A stretch of 64,000 bases of DNA, taken from assembly GCF_016904885.1 (NCBI RefSeq), contig NZ_JADWYI010000001.1:9357224-9421223 (forward strand). Direction: 5' to 3'. Each line of letters begins with the position of its first letter. The stretch's first letter is position 1. The position numbers and the translations under genes are program-made. This DNA comes from Archangium primigenium (GTDB lineage Bacteria; Myxococcota; Myxococcia; Myxococcales; Myxococcaceae). The notes beneath the pieces are model-generated. The model did no database searches, was not told the origin of the DNA, and saw only the letters and a program-made list of their open reading frames with translations. Of this stretch, positions 35,758 to 44,811 are shown one piece after another.

Positions 35758-37767
35758 TTACGGCGTGTAGAACTCGCTGGAGGACTGGTCGTGGTTGCTC
35801 ACGCCGCCCGCGGCGAGCACGGTGCCGTCGGGCAGCCGCGTGGCCGTCTGGCCGTAGCGGTCCACGTTCATGGCGTACGTCGTGCGCCAGGTGCCCGTGG
35901 CCGGGTCGTACAGGTCCGACGCCGTCTGGATGCCGGTGGCCTGGTGGTAGCCGCCCGCCACCAGCACCTGCCCGTTGGCCAGCAGCGTGGCCGAGTGGGC
36001 GCGGCGCGGCTGCTTCATGCTGCCCGTGGCGCTCCAGGTGCCCGTGACCGGGTCGTACAGCTCCGCGGTGGCCGCCTGGGCCGGGTCGATGCCCGCGCCG
36101 CCCGCCACCAGCACCTTGCCGCCCGGCAGCGCCGTGGCCGAGTGGTAGCCGCGGCCCAGCGCCATGCTCGCCGCGGAGGAGAAGCGCCCGGTGGCCGGGT
36201 CATACACCTCGGCCGAGGCCAGCGACGCGCCCGAGGCGTCGAAGCCGCCCGCCACCAGCACCTTGCCGTCCGGCAGCGTCGTGGCCGTGTGGCGACCGCG
36301 CGCCCGGGAGAGCGAGCCCGTGTACGTCCAGGTGCCCGTGGCCGGGTCGTAGATTTCCGCCGAGGCGTGGGCGTCCGAGCCGTACTCGCTGCCGAAGCCG
36401 CCGATGACGAGCACCTTGCCGTTGGCCAGCAGGCTCGCCGTGTGGTGGTAGCGCTGCGTCAGGGTGTTGCGCACGCCCTTCCAGCGGCCGAGCGCCGGCT
36501 CGTACACTTCCGCGGTGATGCGGGTGATGGGGCACTCGCCGCCGCCGACGATGAGCACCCGGCCGTCGGTGAGCTTCGTGGCGGTGTGGCCGCGGTGGGT
36601 GGTGAGCGTGCTGCCCGTGGCGCTCCAGGCGCGCGTCTGGGCGTCGTACACCTCCGCCGAGACGTTGAAGCCACCGGCCACCAGCACCCGCCCGTCGTCC
36701 AGCAGCGTGGCCGTGTGCAGCAGCCGCGGCAGCGCCATGCTGCCCGTCAGCGTCCAGTTGCCCGAGGGCTCGGGCTCGGGGGGCACGGGCGCGCAGTCGT
36801 CGCGGCCGTCGTGGTTGGCGTCGCCGCAGATGCCCGGATCGAACGGCGCGGGGTCATCCTTGGAGGGCACGCCGTCGCCGTCCGGATCCGCGTTCGGGTC
36901 CAGGCCGCAGGTGCTGCCATTGACGGGGCTCACCAGGGTGAAGCGGCCCTGGGGCTGGGAGCAGGTGTAGAAGCCGAACTGGCCGATGGGGAAGCTGCCC
37001 GCGACGTCGAACTGGAGCACGCCGTCCACCCAGACCTGGATGCGCGAGGGCGAGTACTTCATCGTCACCAGGTACGTCTTCTTGTCCGCCCAGCCGGTGT
37101 TGCCCAGCGTGTTGGCGCGCGCCAGCTCGGTGATGCCCCCGGTGTGCGCCCAGAAGTTGCCCAGGCCGTCCTGGCCCTTGGACTCGATGACGCCCTTGAC
37201 CCGGCTCAGGGCCAGGCCCTTCTTGCCCACCTCCTTGGAGTCCAGCGTCTGGTCGCCCTGCTTCCAGTCGAACAGCAGGAAGTCGGCGTTGGGGTTGGTG
37301 ATGTCCCCGCGCTCGAAGCCCACCACCCAGCCGATGAAGTCGTCGTCCTCCGCCGTCTCCACCGCCAGCTCGAACGACAGCGACGTGCCCGCCGCCGGCA
37401 GCGTGCTCATGTAGATGGTGGGATCGGAGTTGGTGCTCTGGCGCACCGTCAGCTTGTCCGCGCTGATGGTCCAGTTGGGGTTGGGCGCGTTGCCCTTCCA
37501 GTGGTCCGTGAAGTCCAGCGTGAAGTTGGAGTCCACGCACGCGTGGCCCGCCTCCACCTGGCACTGGCTGCTGCACCCGTCGCCATTGACCAGGTTGCCG
37601 TCGTCACAGCCCTCGCCCGCGTTGCGGTTGCCATCCCCGCACACCCCGGCCGTGGCCGCCGCGGACGCCTCGCTCAGCGCCCACTCCGCCTCCTCCAGCG
37701 GCCCTCCACACCCCGCGCCCCACAACCCCACCAGCGCCAGTCCCAGCCAGTTCTTCACGAGCCGCAT
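35758..37767 (-). CDS. Kelch-repeat lipoprotein with Myxococcus cysteine-rich repeat
   Basis: A 669-residue lipoprotein (signal LVGLWGAGC, cysteine near residue 20). Residues about 35-75 form a Myxococcus-type cysteine-rich repeat (CGDGNRNAGEGCDDGNLVNG), then a concanavalin/thrombospondin-like domain (about 80-295), a calcium-binding TSP3-like stretch (DPNADPDGDGVPSKDDPAPF), and seven kelch blades (about 340-669; each with the HTATLLxDGxVLVAGG and AEVYDPATGxW patterns) forming a beta propeller. Start ATG 37767 is used because AAGGGGG lies upstream and the signal peptide begins there. Likely on the cell surface; binding partner unknown. Confidence 0.88.
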   Translation of the reverse strand: MRLVKNWLGLALVGLWGAGCGGPLEEAEWALSEASAAATAGVCGDGNRNAGEGCDDGNLVNGDGCSSQCQVEAGHACVDSNFTLDFTDHWKGNAPNPNWTISADKLTVRQSTNSDPTIYMSTLPAAGTSLSFELAVETAEDDDFIGWVVGFERGDITNPNADFLLFDWKQGDQTLDSKEVGKKGLALSRVKGVIESKGQDGLGNFWAHTGGITELARANTLGNTGWADKKTYLVTMKYSPSRIQVWVDGVLQFDVAGSFPIGQFGFYTCSQPQGRFTLVSPVNGSTCGLDPNADPDGDGVPSKDDPAPFDPGICGDANHDGRDDCAPVPPEPEPSGNWTLTGSMALPRLLHTATLLDDGRVLVAGGFNVSAEVYDAQTRAWSATGSTLTTHRGHTATKLTDGRVLIVGGGECPITRITAEVYEPALGRWKGVRNTLTQRYHHTASLLANGKVLVIGGFGSEYGSDAHASAEIYDPATGTWTYTGSLSRARGRHTATTLPDGKVLVAGGFDASGASLASAEVYDPATGRFSSAASMALGRGYHSATALPGGKVLVAGGAGIDPAQAATAELYDPVTGTWSATGSMKQPRRAHSATLLANGQVLVAGGYHQATGIQTASDLYDPATGTWRTTYAMNVDRYGQTATRLPDGTVLAAGGVSNHDQSSSEFYTP

Positions 37768-37855
37768 CCGCAACCCCCTTTTCCGATGATTCCAGGGATA
37801 AACCGTCAAATCGCGGATTCCTTCTACACCAAAAGGCTGTGGCCGTGTCAAAAAA

Positions 37856-38827
37856 TCACACTCTGACTACAATCGGGGACAGGGTGGGGGCCGCGGCCCC
37901 GGGGTGCGCCATGAAGGCCTGGGCCTGGGCGAGCTCCTCGCGGATGACCTCGGTGGCCCAGTCCACGAAGACGCGCACGCGCAGGGGCAACCGCCGGGTG
38001 GGCGCGTACAGCACGAAGAACGGCAGGGGCGGCGCGCTCCACTCCGGCAGCACCCGCACGAGCTGTCCGCTCTCCAGGAACTGGCGCACGGGGACCGAGG
38101 CGGGCGCCTGCAGGAGCCCCTGCCCCGCCAGGCTCAGCGCCAGGGCGATGGAGGCGTCATTGGTCGCCACGCGGTGCGGCAGGTGCAGCACGTGGCTCTC
38201 CTCGCCCCGCTGGAAGTCCACCTCGAAGGGCTTGCCGGTGCGCCGGGAGAGGAAGTTCACGAAGACGTGCCCCTGCAGGGCCTCGGGCGAGTGCACCGGC
38301 CCGTGGCGCCGCAGGTAGCTCGGGGCCGCGCAGGTGAGCACGGGCAGCTCCCCCAGCTTGCGCGCCACGAGCCCCGGGTCGTGCACCTCGCCGCCTCGCA
38401 CGACGCAGTCGATGCCCTCGGCCACCAGGTCCACGACGCGGTCGGTGCACCCCAACTCCAGGGTGATGCCCGGGTAGCGCGCGAGGAAGTCCTCCACCCG
38501 GGGCGCCAGCACGTAGCGGCCCACGGACGTGGGCACGTCCACCCGCAGGCGCCCCTTGGCGCTCGCCGTCTCCTGACCCAGCGTGCCCTCCAGGTCCTCC
38601 AGCTCGCGCAACAGCCGCGTGCACTCCTCCAGGTAGTGCGCCCCCTCGGTCGTGAGCGACACCCGGCGCGTGGTGCGGTGCAGGAGCTTCACCCCCAGCC
38701 GCGCCTCCAGCGCCTGCACCCGCGTGGTGGCGCTCGCCTTGGGCACCCCGAGCTGCCGCGCCGCCTCCGTGAACGAGCCCGTCTCCGCCACCCGGATGAA
38801 CACCTCCATCGCCTCGAGCCGGTTCAT
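37856..38827 (-). CDS. LysR-family transcriptional regulator
   Basis: A 323-residue regulator: the winged helix-turn-helix (EAMEVFIRVAETGSFTEAAR, then LGVPKASATTRVQALEARLG) at residues 5-55, linked by a helix to the substrate-binding domain (about 90-295, RLRVDVPTSVGRYVLAPRVE onward). It is divergent from the aldo-keto reductase gene, with 96 bases between the two starts, and this arrangement usually means the regulator controls the neighbour. The C-terminus is longer than normal (about 20 extra residues). Confidence 0.92.
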   Translation of the reverse strand: MNRLEAMEVFIRVAETGSFTEAARQLGVPKASATTRVQALEARLGVKLLHRTTRRVSLTTEGAHYLEECTRLLRELEDLEGTLGQETASAKGRLRVDVPTSVGRYVLAPRVEDFLARYPGITLELGCTDRVVDLVAEGIDCVVRGGEVHDPGLVARKLGELPVLTCAAPSYLRRHGPVHSPEALQGHVFVNFLSRRTGKPFEVDFQRGEESHVLHLPHRVATNDASIALALSLAGQGLLQAPASVPVRQFLESGQLVRVLPEWSAPPLPFFVLYAPTRRLPLRVRVFVDWATEVIREELAQAQAFMAHPGAAAPTLSPIVVRV

Positions 38828-38866
38828 TCCACCTCCGCGAACAATGCGTTCAAGACCGGGCCGTTT

Positions 38867-38880
38867 ATCCCGACCGGGAT
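38867..38880. promoter_or_regulatory. Inverted repeat ATCCCG-AC-CGGGAT between lysR and aldo-keto reductase genes
   Basis: Six-base perfect arms with a two-base centre, 43 bases before the aldo-keto reductase ATG and 40 bases from the LysR start. LysR proteins commonly bind such T-N11-A or short dyads between divergent genes, so this is the best operator candidate here. Confidence 0.5.
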
Positions 38881-38923
38881 GAACAGTACATCTCCCTCAT
38901 CTCGCAGCCCCGAGGACGCCCCC

Positions 38924-39913
38924 ATGAACGATTACCCCCTGCGCCGTCTCGGTCAGACCGGCCCCGAAGTCTTCCCCCTCGCGCTCGGCTGCATGGGCAT
39001 GTCCGGCATGTACGGCCCGGCGAGCGAGTCCGAGAGCATCGCCACCATCCATGAAGCGCAGGAGCGGGGCGTGACGCTCTTCGACACCGGCGACTTCTAC
39101 GGCATGGGCCACAACGAGCTGTTGCTCGGCCGGGCGCTCCAGGGCCGCAGGGACAAGGCGCTCCTGTCGGTGAAGTTCGGCGCCCTGCGCGGGCCGGACG
39201 GCGCCTGGCTCGGCTACGACACGCGCCCCATGGCGGTGAAGAGCGCGCTCGCCTACACGCTCCAGCGCCTGGGCGTGGACCACATCGACGTCTACCGGCC
39301 CGCGCGGTTGGATCCCGCCGTGCCCATCGAGGACACCATCGGCGCCATCGCGGACCTGGTGAAGGCGGGCTACGTGCGCGCCATCGGCCTGTCCGAGGTG
39401 GGGGAGGACACCCTCCGCCGCGCCCACGCCGTGCACCCCATCGTGGACGTGCAGCTCGAGTACTCGCTGGTGAGCCGGGGCATCGAGGAGAAGCTCCTGC
39501 CCACCACCCGCGCGCTGGGCATCGGCGTCACGGCGTACGGCGTGCTCTCGCGGGGGCTGCTCAGCGGCTCCAAGCCCCAGGGCGCCCAGGACTTCCGCTC
39601 CCACCTGCCGCGCTTCACCGGGGAGAACGGCGAGAAGAACCAGCGGCTCGTCGAGGGGCTCAACACCCTGGCGCGCGCCAAGGGCGTGAGCGCCACCCAG
39701 CTCGCGGTGGCGTGGGTGCTGGCCAAGGGCAAGGACCTGGTGCCCGTCATCGGGGCGCGCACGCGCGCGCAGTTCGCCGAGTCCCTGGGCGCGCTGGACG
39801 TGACGCTGTCGGCCGAGGAGCTCCAGGCGCTGGAGCGCACGGTGCCCGCCTCGGCCGTGGCCGGCACGCGCTACGCCGCCCCGCAGATGCACCACCTGGA
39901 CAGCGAGCGCTGA
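38924..39913 (+). CDS. Aldo/keto reductase
   Basis: A 329-residue NADPH-dependent oxidoreductase of the aldo/keto reductase family. It has LALGCMGMSGMYGP, the active-site tetrad stretch FDTGDFYGMGHNE (Asp and Tyr), KSALAYTLQRLGVDHIDVY with a lysine before it (LLSVKFG), and the C-terminal cofactor motif VPVIGARTRAQFAESL. The usual histidine position HxxRLD-type appears as YRPARLDPAVP. ATG 38924 has GAGGA upstream. Divergent LysR gene likely regulates it. Confidence 0.92.
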   Translation: MNDYPLRRLGQTGPEVFPLALGCMGMSGMYGPASESESIATIHEAQERGVTLFDTGDFYGMGHNELLLGRALQGRRDKALLSVKFGALRGPDGAWLGYDTRPMAVKSALAYTLQRLGVDHIDVYRPARLDPAVPIEDTIGAIADLVKAGYVRAIGLSEVGEDTLRRAHAVHPIVDVQLEYSLVSRGIEEKLLPTTRALGIGVTAYGVLSRGLLSGSKPQGAQDFRSHLPRFTGENGEKNQRLVEGLNTLARAKGVSATQLAVAWVLAKGKDLVPVIGARTRAQFAESLGALDVTLSAEELQALERTVPASAVAGTRYAAPQMHHLDSER

Positions 39914-39938
39914 GCGCGGGTTTGCTAGCCTCGGGCGC

Positions 39939-40433
39939 ATGGACACCCCCTCGCTGCAAGAACGCGCCGCGCCCGACGGCATCTGCTACGGCTGTGGCGG
40001 CCAGAACCCCCACGGCCTGCGCATCCAGAGCCAGTGGCACGCGGACGGCACCCACGTCGTGGCCACGCACGTCCCCGAGCCCCAGTACACGGGCTGGCCG
40101 GACCTGGTGTACGGCGGGCTCATCGCGATGCTCGTCGACTGCCACTCCAACTGGACGGCCATGGCCTACCACTACCGCGCCGAGGGCCGCGAGCCCGGCA
40201 CCCTGCCGCGGATCGAGTGCGTCACGGGCCAGCTCGGCGTGAAGTACATCAAGCCCACGCCCATGGGGGTGCCGCTCACCCTCAAGGCCCGCGTCGAGGG
40301 CGAGGTGGGCCGCAAGAGCCGGGTCGTCTGCGAGGTGTACGCGGGCGACACGCTCACCGCGGTGGGCGACTCGGTCTTCGTGCGCGTGGACACGGCCCAG
40401 CTCAAGGCCGCCGCGCACGGCCGCGACACCTGA
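39939..40433 (+). CDS. Hotdog-fold thioesterase (PaaI-like)
   Basis: A 164-residue hotdog-fold protein of the PaaI/acyl-CoA thioesterase family. It opens with a cysteine pair ([14 protein letters not shown], as in many family members) and the active-site loop [20 protein letters not shown], followed by [19 protein letters not shown]. Cytoplasmic. It follows the aldo/keto reductase by 25 bases and precedes the NTF2-like gene by 8, so an operon is likely. The acyl-CoA substrate is not apparent. Confidence 0.88.
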   Translation: MDTPSLQERAAPDGICYGCGGQNPHGLRIQSQWHADGTHVVATHVPEPQYTGWPDLVYGGLIAMLVDCHSNWTAMAYHYRAEGREPGTLPRIECVTGQLGVKYIKPTPMGVPLTLKARVEGEVGRKSRVVCEVYAGDTLTAVGDSVFVRVDTAQLKAAAHGRDT

Positions 40434-40441
40434 GGGCGCAC

Positions 40442-40909
40442 ATGGACACCCGACCGCCCCTGCCCCCCTTCACCCCCGACACCGCCCGCCAGAAGGTCCG
40501 CGCCGCCGAGGACGGCTGGAACAGCCGCGACCCGCACCGCGTCTCGCTCGCCTACAGCCCGGACAGCCGCTGGCGCAACCGCGCGGAGTTCCTCCATGGC
40601 CGCGAGGCGATCGTCGCCTTCCTCGAGCGCAAGTGGCGCCGTGAGCTCGACTACCGCCTCATCAAGGAGCTCTGGGCCCATGACGGCCCGCGCATCGCGG
40701 TGCGCTTCGCCTACGAGTGGCACGACGACAGCGGCCAGTGGTTTCGCTCCTACGGCAACGAGAACTGGGCCTTCGACGCCCAGGGCCTCATGGTGGAGCG
40801 CCACGCCAGCATCAACGACCTGCCCATCCCCGAGAGCGCCCGCCTGTTCCACTGGCCCCTGGGGCGCAGACCGGACACGCACCCGTCCCTGAGTGACCTG
40901 GGCTTGTAG
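40442..40909 (+). CDS. NTF2-like protein (DUF1348-like)
   Basis: A 155-residue small alpha+beta barrel protein of the nuclear-transport-factor-2-like superfamily. It shows a family-typical stretch ([20 protein letters not shown], then [20 protein letters not shown] and [20 protein letters not shown]). In DUF1348 proteins the same [10 protein letters not shown] ending occurs. No catalytic residues are evident; such folds act as ligand pockets or small enzymes. It is separated by 8 bases from the thioesterase. Confidence 0.85.
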   Translation: MDTRPPLPPFTPDTARQKVRAAEDGWNSRDPHRVSLAYSPDSRWRNRAEFLHGREAIVAFLERKWRRELDYRLIKELWAHDGPRIAVRFAYEWHDDSGQWFRSYGNENWAFDAQGLMVERHASINDLPIPESARLFHWPLGRRPDTHPSLSDLGL

Positions 40910-40947
40910 TCCGTGCATAGAGAGGGACTCCAACCTTCGGGGTCCCG

Positions 40948-42534
40948 ATGCGACTGACCTTCCTCTCCGCGCTCCTGGGCGGCGGCGTGCTCGCCGCGAC
41001 GTCCGCCCAGGCCGCGCTGCCCACCTACACGTACCAGCTCCAGGCGCGGGCCAACCTGCGCGGCAATGCCTCCGGGGCCTTCAACCTGGAGCCCGGCAAC
41101 CTCCTGCCCGGCAGCTACCGCGTGCCCCTCACCGCGGATCGCCAGCTCGCCTTCCGCCTGTCCATCACCCCCGAGGGCCAGCGCGCCGTGTGGTGGGGCC
41201 AGGACGGGGTGGGCCAGCGCATCTACCTGTTGCCCAAGGAGCTGGGCGAGGACGTGAGCGCGGGCGACCCGGAGCTCAACGCGGCGGGCGCGCTGGCGTT
41301 CGCCGTGAGCGGCGGCCTGCGGGACAACGGCGTCTACCTCCTCAACGTCCAGCGGCCCGACCCGGTGCGCATCCTCAAGGAGCCCTACGGCATCTCGAGC
41401 TGGTCCAGCCTGGCCCTCAACGACGCCGGGCAGATCGCCTTCCGGGCCTCGTTCTCCAGCCAGGGCCAGGCCCACGTGGTGCTGACGCCCCAGGGCTCGG
41501 ACTACGTCCCGCGCTACCTCGTGCGCGAGCAGGGCCTCGACTCCGCGAGCCCCTTCACCTTCCTCTACTCGCCCGGCTTCAACGAGCGGGGACAGATGGC
41601 GGGGGCCGGGGACGTGGCGGCGCCGGGCGCGGGCTCGCAGGAGCTGCACATCTGGACGCCGGGCGAGGCCTCGCGGCGCATCGCCGTCACCCAGGCGCTC
41701 GACGCCACCTCGCCGCTCTTCCGCATCGCCTCGGTGCAGCCGGCCCTGTCCGGCACCGGCCAGGTCGCGTTCCTCGCCACGGTGAAGACCGCCTCCGGCG
41801 CGAACGCCACCGCGCTCTACCTGTGGGACGGCACGCGCCTGCGGCTGCTCGCCCAGGACGGCGTCGGCGAGGTGCAGAAGCTGGAGATCTTCCCCCCGGA
41901 CATCAATGACCGCGGCATGGTCGTCTTCCGCGCCTTCGACAGCGCGGGCCTGCGCGCGGTGTGGGTGAGCGACGGCGAGGTGGCCCGGCGCGTGGTCACC
42001 GAGCACGACCTCGTGGACACCGACCTGGGCCCGGGGCGGCTGGACCAGGAGAAGACCTCGGTGCCGGTGTTCGGCGGCTCGCCCACCATCAACGCCCGGG
42101 GCGACATCACCTTCGTCGCGGGCGTGACGCCGCCGGACGACGATCAGGTGGAGTGGGGCACGGGCATCTTCGTGGCGCGCGCCGAGTGGCCGGCCGAGCC
42201 GGACGCGGGCACCGGGGAGCCGGACGCGGGCCCGGGCGAGCCGGACGCGGGCGAGGCACCGGACGCGGGTCCGGGCGAGACTCCGGACGCGGGCGAGGCG
42301 CCGGACGCGGGTCCGGGCGAGACTCCGGACGCGGGCGAGACTCCGGACGCGGGCGAGACTCCGGACGCGGGTGGCGACGAGGGCGGCCCGATCGTCGTCT
42401 CGCCCCTGCCCGGCGGAGAAGTGCCCGAGGCGGGCTGCGGCTGCCAGTCGGCGGGCCCGGGCGCCCTGGCGTCCTGGCTGCTCGTGGGCGGGGCGTGGCT
42501 GCGCGCGCGCCGCCGCGGGCGCTCTCGCGACTGA
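40948..42534 (+). CDS. Surface protein with NxxGxxAF-type repeats, PDAG linker and MYXO-CTERM-like tail
   Basis: A 528-residue exported protein: signal peptide (FLSALLGGGVLAATSAQA), then at least six repeats of the NxxGxxAF type (LNAAGALAFAVS, LNDAGQIAFRAS, FNERGQMAGAGD, LSGTGQVAFLAT, INDRGMVVFRAF, INARGDITFVAG), probably a beta propeller. A low-complexity linker of nine PDAG units (about residues 417-475) leads to a C-terminal sorting signal (CGCQSAGPGALASWLLVGGAWLRARRRGR) with the Cys, hydrophobic helix and arginine cluster of MYXO-CTERM tails, implying cell-surface anchoring by the myxobacterial sorting machinery. ATG 40948 gives the full signal peptide. Confidence 0.88.
   Translation: MRLTFLSALLGGGVLAATSAQAALPTYTYQLQARANLRGNASGAFNLEPGNLLPGSYRVPLTADRQLAFRLSITPEGQRAVWWGQDGVGQRIYLLPKELGEDVSAGDPELNAAGALAFAVSGGLRDNGVYLLNVQRPDPVRILKEPYGISSWSSLALNDAGQIAFRASFSSQGQAHVVLTPQGSDYVPRYLVREQGLDSASPFTFLYSPGFNERGQMAGAGDVAAPGAGSQELHIWTPGEASRRIAVTQALDATSPLFRIASVQPALSGTGQVAFLATVKTASGANATALYLWDGTRLRLLAQDGVGEVQKLEIFPPDINDRGMVVFRAFDSAGLRAVWVSDGEVARRVVTEHDLVDTDLGPGRLDQEKTSVPVFGGSPTINARGDITFVAGVTPPDDDQVEWGTGIFVARAEWPAEPDAGTGEPDAGPGEPDAGEAPDAGPGETPDAGEAPDAGPGETPDAGETPDAGETPDAGGDEGGPIVVSPLPGGEVPEAGCGCQSAGPGALASWLLVGGAWLRARRRGRSRD
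42196..42374 (+). repeat. Minisatellite of PDAG codons in the surface protein
   Basis: Near-identical units with the core CCGGACGCGGG, encoding PDAG followed by PGE, GE, EA or ET, nine times. Such repeats are prone to length change while keeping frame, which would alter the distance between the propeller and the anchor. Confidence 0.8.
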
Positions 42535-42559
42535 GTCCGCCCCGGGGCTCGGGGGCCGA

Positions 42560-44044
42560 CTACAGCCGCAGGCCCCGGGGCACCACGAGCCGCTCCACGA
42601 GCTCGAACACGCCGCTCACGAGCAGCGCGAGCACCGCCGCGGGCACCGCGCCCTGGAGGATGAGCGCGGTGTCGTCCAACCGGATGCCGGTGAGGATGGG
42701 CTGCCCGTAGCCGCCCGCGCCGATGAGCGCGCCGAGCGTGGCGGTGCCCACGTTGATGACGGCGGACGTCTGGATGCCCGCGAGGATGGAGGGCGCCGCC
42801 ATGGGCAGCTCCACCCGCCACAGCCGCGCCCCCGGGGGCAGGCCGAGCGCCTCGGCGGACTCGCGCACCTCGGGCGGGATGCCGGTGAGCCCCGCCGCCG
42901 TGTTCCGCAGGATGGGCAGCAGGCTGTAGAGGAACAGCGCCACGATGGCCGGCCGCGAGCCGATGCCGAGCAGCGGAATCATGAACACGAGCAGCGCCAG
43001 CGAGGGCACCGTCTGGATGACGCTCGCGAGCCCGAGCACGCCCCGCCCGAGCCTCGGCCGGCGCGCCACCAGCACCCCCAGCGGCACCGCCACCGCGATG
43101 GCCGCGAGCAGCGACACGCCCACGAGGAACAGGTGCTCGCGCGTGTGCTCCCACAAGCCCGCGAGCACCCCGCCCCCGCGCACCTTCACCGTGAGCCCCA
43201 GCTCGCGCGAGAGGAAACCCGCGGCCACCTGCCGCTCGGGCACGCGCTCGAGCTTGGCCTGCGCGTTGAGCGCCCCCATCTCCGCCTCGGACACGCGCCC
43301 CTCCAGCCGGCCGAGCGCCGCCAGGGCCTCGGGCGCCCGCGCCTCCAGGTCCGCCCGGTAGAGGTACACCGCCTCGTACGCGGGGAAGTGGCGCAGGTCG
43401 TCCACCAGCACCCGCAGGCCGTAGTAGGCGATCTCCGCGTCGGTGGAGTACAGGTCGGTGACCTGGAGGGCGCCGCTCTCCAGGCCCCGGTAGGCCAGGT
43501 CATGGTCCAGGCCCCGCACGTCCGTCTGCGGCAGCCGGTAGCGCGCGCGCACCCCGGGCCAGCCATCCGCCCGGGCCATGAACTCGCTGCTGAAGCCCAG
43601 GCGCAGGTCCGGGTGCTGGCGCAGGTCGGACAGGGTCCGGATGCCGAGCCGCTCGGCCTCCGCTTCCTTCATGCCCAGCGCGTACGTGTCGTTGAAGCCC
43701 AGGGCGGGGCCCAGCACCACGCCCTCGGCGGCGAGCGCCTGGCGCAGGGCCTCGTCGTCCGGCAGCGCGCGGCCGGCGAAGACCTCCTGGCGCAGCGTGC
43801 CGGTGTACTCGGGGTAGACGTCGAGGTCGCCGCGCTTGAGGGCCTGCCAGAGCACCTGGGTGCCCCCCACCTCGCGCCGGTGCTCCACGCGCGTGCCCGT
43901 GCCGCGCATGAGCTGCGTCGCCATGTCCCCGAGGATGACGGACTCGGTGAACTTCTTGGAGCCCACGCGCACGGGGGGCCCCTCGTCTCCAGAGCCCGAG
44001 CACGCGGCCAGCACGAGGAGCAGACACATGGCGAGCGCTCTCAT
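42560..44044 (-). CDS. Osmoprotectant-type ABC transporter: substrate-binding/permease fusion
   Basis: A 494-residue fusion. The N-terminus is a lipoprotein signal (LLLVLAACSGSG) and an OpuAC-type binding domain for quaternary amines (VGSKKFTESVILGDMATQLM, EYTGTLRQEVF, GFNDTYALGM, YSTDAEIAYYGLRVLVDD). From about residue 275 follow the permease helices, with the family motif SAEALGLPPGARLWRVELPM (EAA loop) and SVIQTVPSLALLVFMIPLLGI. The order, binding domain first, is opposite to the common permease-first fusions. ATG overlaps the ATPase stop (ATGA). Substrate not proven; glycine betaine, choline or ergothioneine are the known ones for the family. Confidence 0.9.
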   Translation of the reverse strand: MRALAMCLLLVLAACSGSGDEGPPVRVGSKKFTESVILGDMATQLMRGTGTRVEHRREVGGTQVLWQALKRGDLDVYPEYTGTLRQEVFAGRALPDDEALRQALAAEGVVLGPALGFNDTYALGMKEAEAERLGIRTLSDLRQHPDLRLGFSSEFMARADGWPGVRARYRLPQTDVRGLDHDLAYRGLESGALQVTDLYSTDAEIAYYGLRVLVDDLRHFPAYEAVYLYRADLEARAPEALAALGRLEGRVSEAEMGALNAQAKLERVPERQVAAGFLSRELGLTVKVRGGGVLAGLWEHTREHLFLVGVSLLAAIAVAVPLGVLVARRPRLGRGVLGLASVIQTVPSLALLVFMIPLLGIGSRPAIVALFLYSLLPILRNTAAGLTGIPPEVRESAEALGLPPGARLWRVELPMAAPSILAGIQTSAVINVGTATLGALIGAGGYGQPILTGIRLDDTALILQGAVPAAVLALLVSGVFELVERLVVPRGLRL

Positions 44045-44784
44045 GCGGGACGGGGCTCCAGGAGCGGGCGCTGGGCCTGGAAGAAGCGGGTGACGAAGGG
44101 CTCGGCGGGCGCGCGCTCCAGCTCGGCGAGCGGGCCCTGCTGCACCACCCGGCCCTCGCGCAGGAGCACCACGTGATGGCCGAGGAAGGCGCCCTCCCCC
44201 AGGTCGTGCGTGACGAGCACCACCGTCTTGCCCAGGCGGGCGAAGATGTCGCGCAGGTCCTCCTGCAACTCGTGGCGGATCATCGGATCCAGGGCGCCGA
44301 GCGGCTCGTCCAACAGCAGCACGTCCGGCTCGAGCATCAGCGCGCGCATGAGGCTCACGCGCTGGCGCTGCCCGCCGGACAACTGGCCCGGGTAGCGGCC
44401 CAGCGCCTCGGCGGGAAAGCGCGTGAGCGCCACGAGCTCGTCGAGCCGCGCCTTCACCCGGGCCTCGGGCCAGCGCAGGTAGCGCGCCATGAGCGCGGCA
44501 TTGCCCTCGGCGGTGAGGTGGGGAAAGAGCCCGCCGCCCTGGAGCGCGTAGCCCATGCGCTGGCGCATCGCGAGCAGGTCCTCCTCGGCCAGGGGCCGTC
44601 CCCCGAAGAGGACCCGTCCCGAGTCGGGACGGATGAGCCCGTTCATCAGGCGCAGGAGCGTGGACTTGCCGCAGCCGCTCGGTCCGAGCAGCACGGTGGT
44701 GCGCCCCTCGGGCACCTCCAGGTCGAGCGGGTGCAGCGCCCACGCGTCCCCATAGCGTTTGGAAACCTGCTCGAGTCGGAACAC
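44041..44784 (-). CDS. ABC transporter ATPase, osmoprotectant type (OpuCA/ProV-like)
   Basis: A 247-residue ATPase energising the fused transporter encoded next. Walker A GPSGCGKST near residue 34, signature LSGGQRQRVSLMRAL, Walker B VLLLDEPLGALDP and H-loop TVVLVTHDLGEGA. The pattern (LSGGQRQRV, LDPMIRHELQEDL) matches quaternary-amine transporters, but the C-terminal CBS domains of ProV-type proteins are absent, so regulation by ionic strength through CBS is unlikely. GTG start at 44784. Ends by overlapping the fusion gene (4 bases). Confidence 0.92.
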   Translation of the reverse strand: MFRLEQVSKRYGDAWALHPLDLEVPEGRTTVLLGPSGCGKSTLLRLMNGLIRPDSGRVLFGGRPLAEEDLLAMRQRMGYALQGGGLFPHLTAEGNAALMARYLRWPEARVKARLDELVALTRFPAEALGRYPGQLSGGQRQRVSLMRALMLEPDVLLLDEPLGALDPMIRHELQEDLRDIFARLGKTVVLVTHDLGEGAFLGHHVVLLREGRVVQQGPLAELERAPAEPFVTRFFQAQRPLLEPRPA

Positions 44785-44811
44785 CCGGTGCCCTCCCTGG
44801 CCCCGCTCCCT

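Noticed and set aside
34882-37866. A 994-codon forward frame
   Set aside because: It is the antisense of the exported protein, kelch protein and neighbours; composition is shadow-like (Arg, Ala, His-rich) with no recognisable domain.
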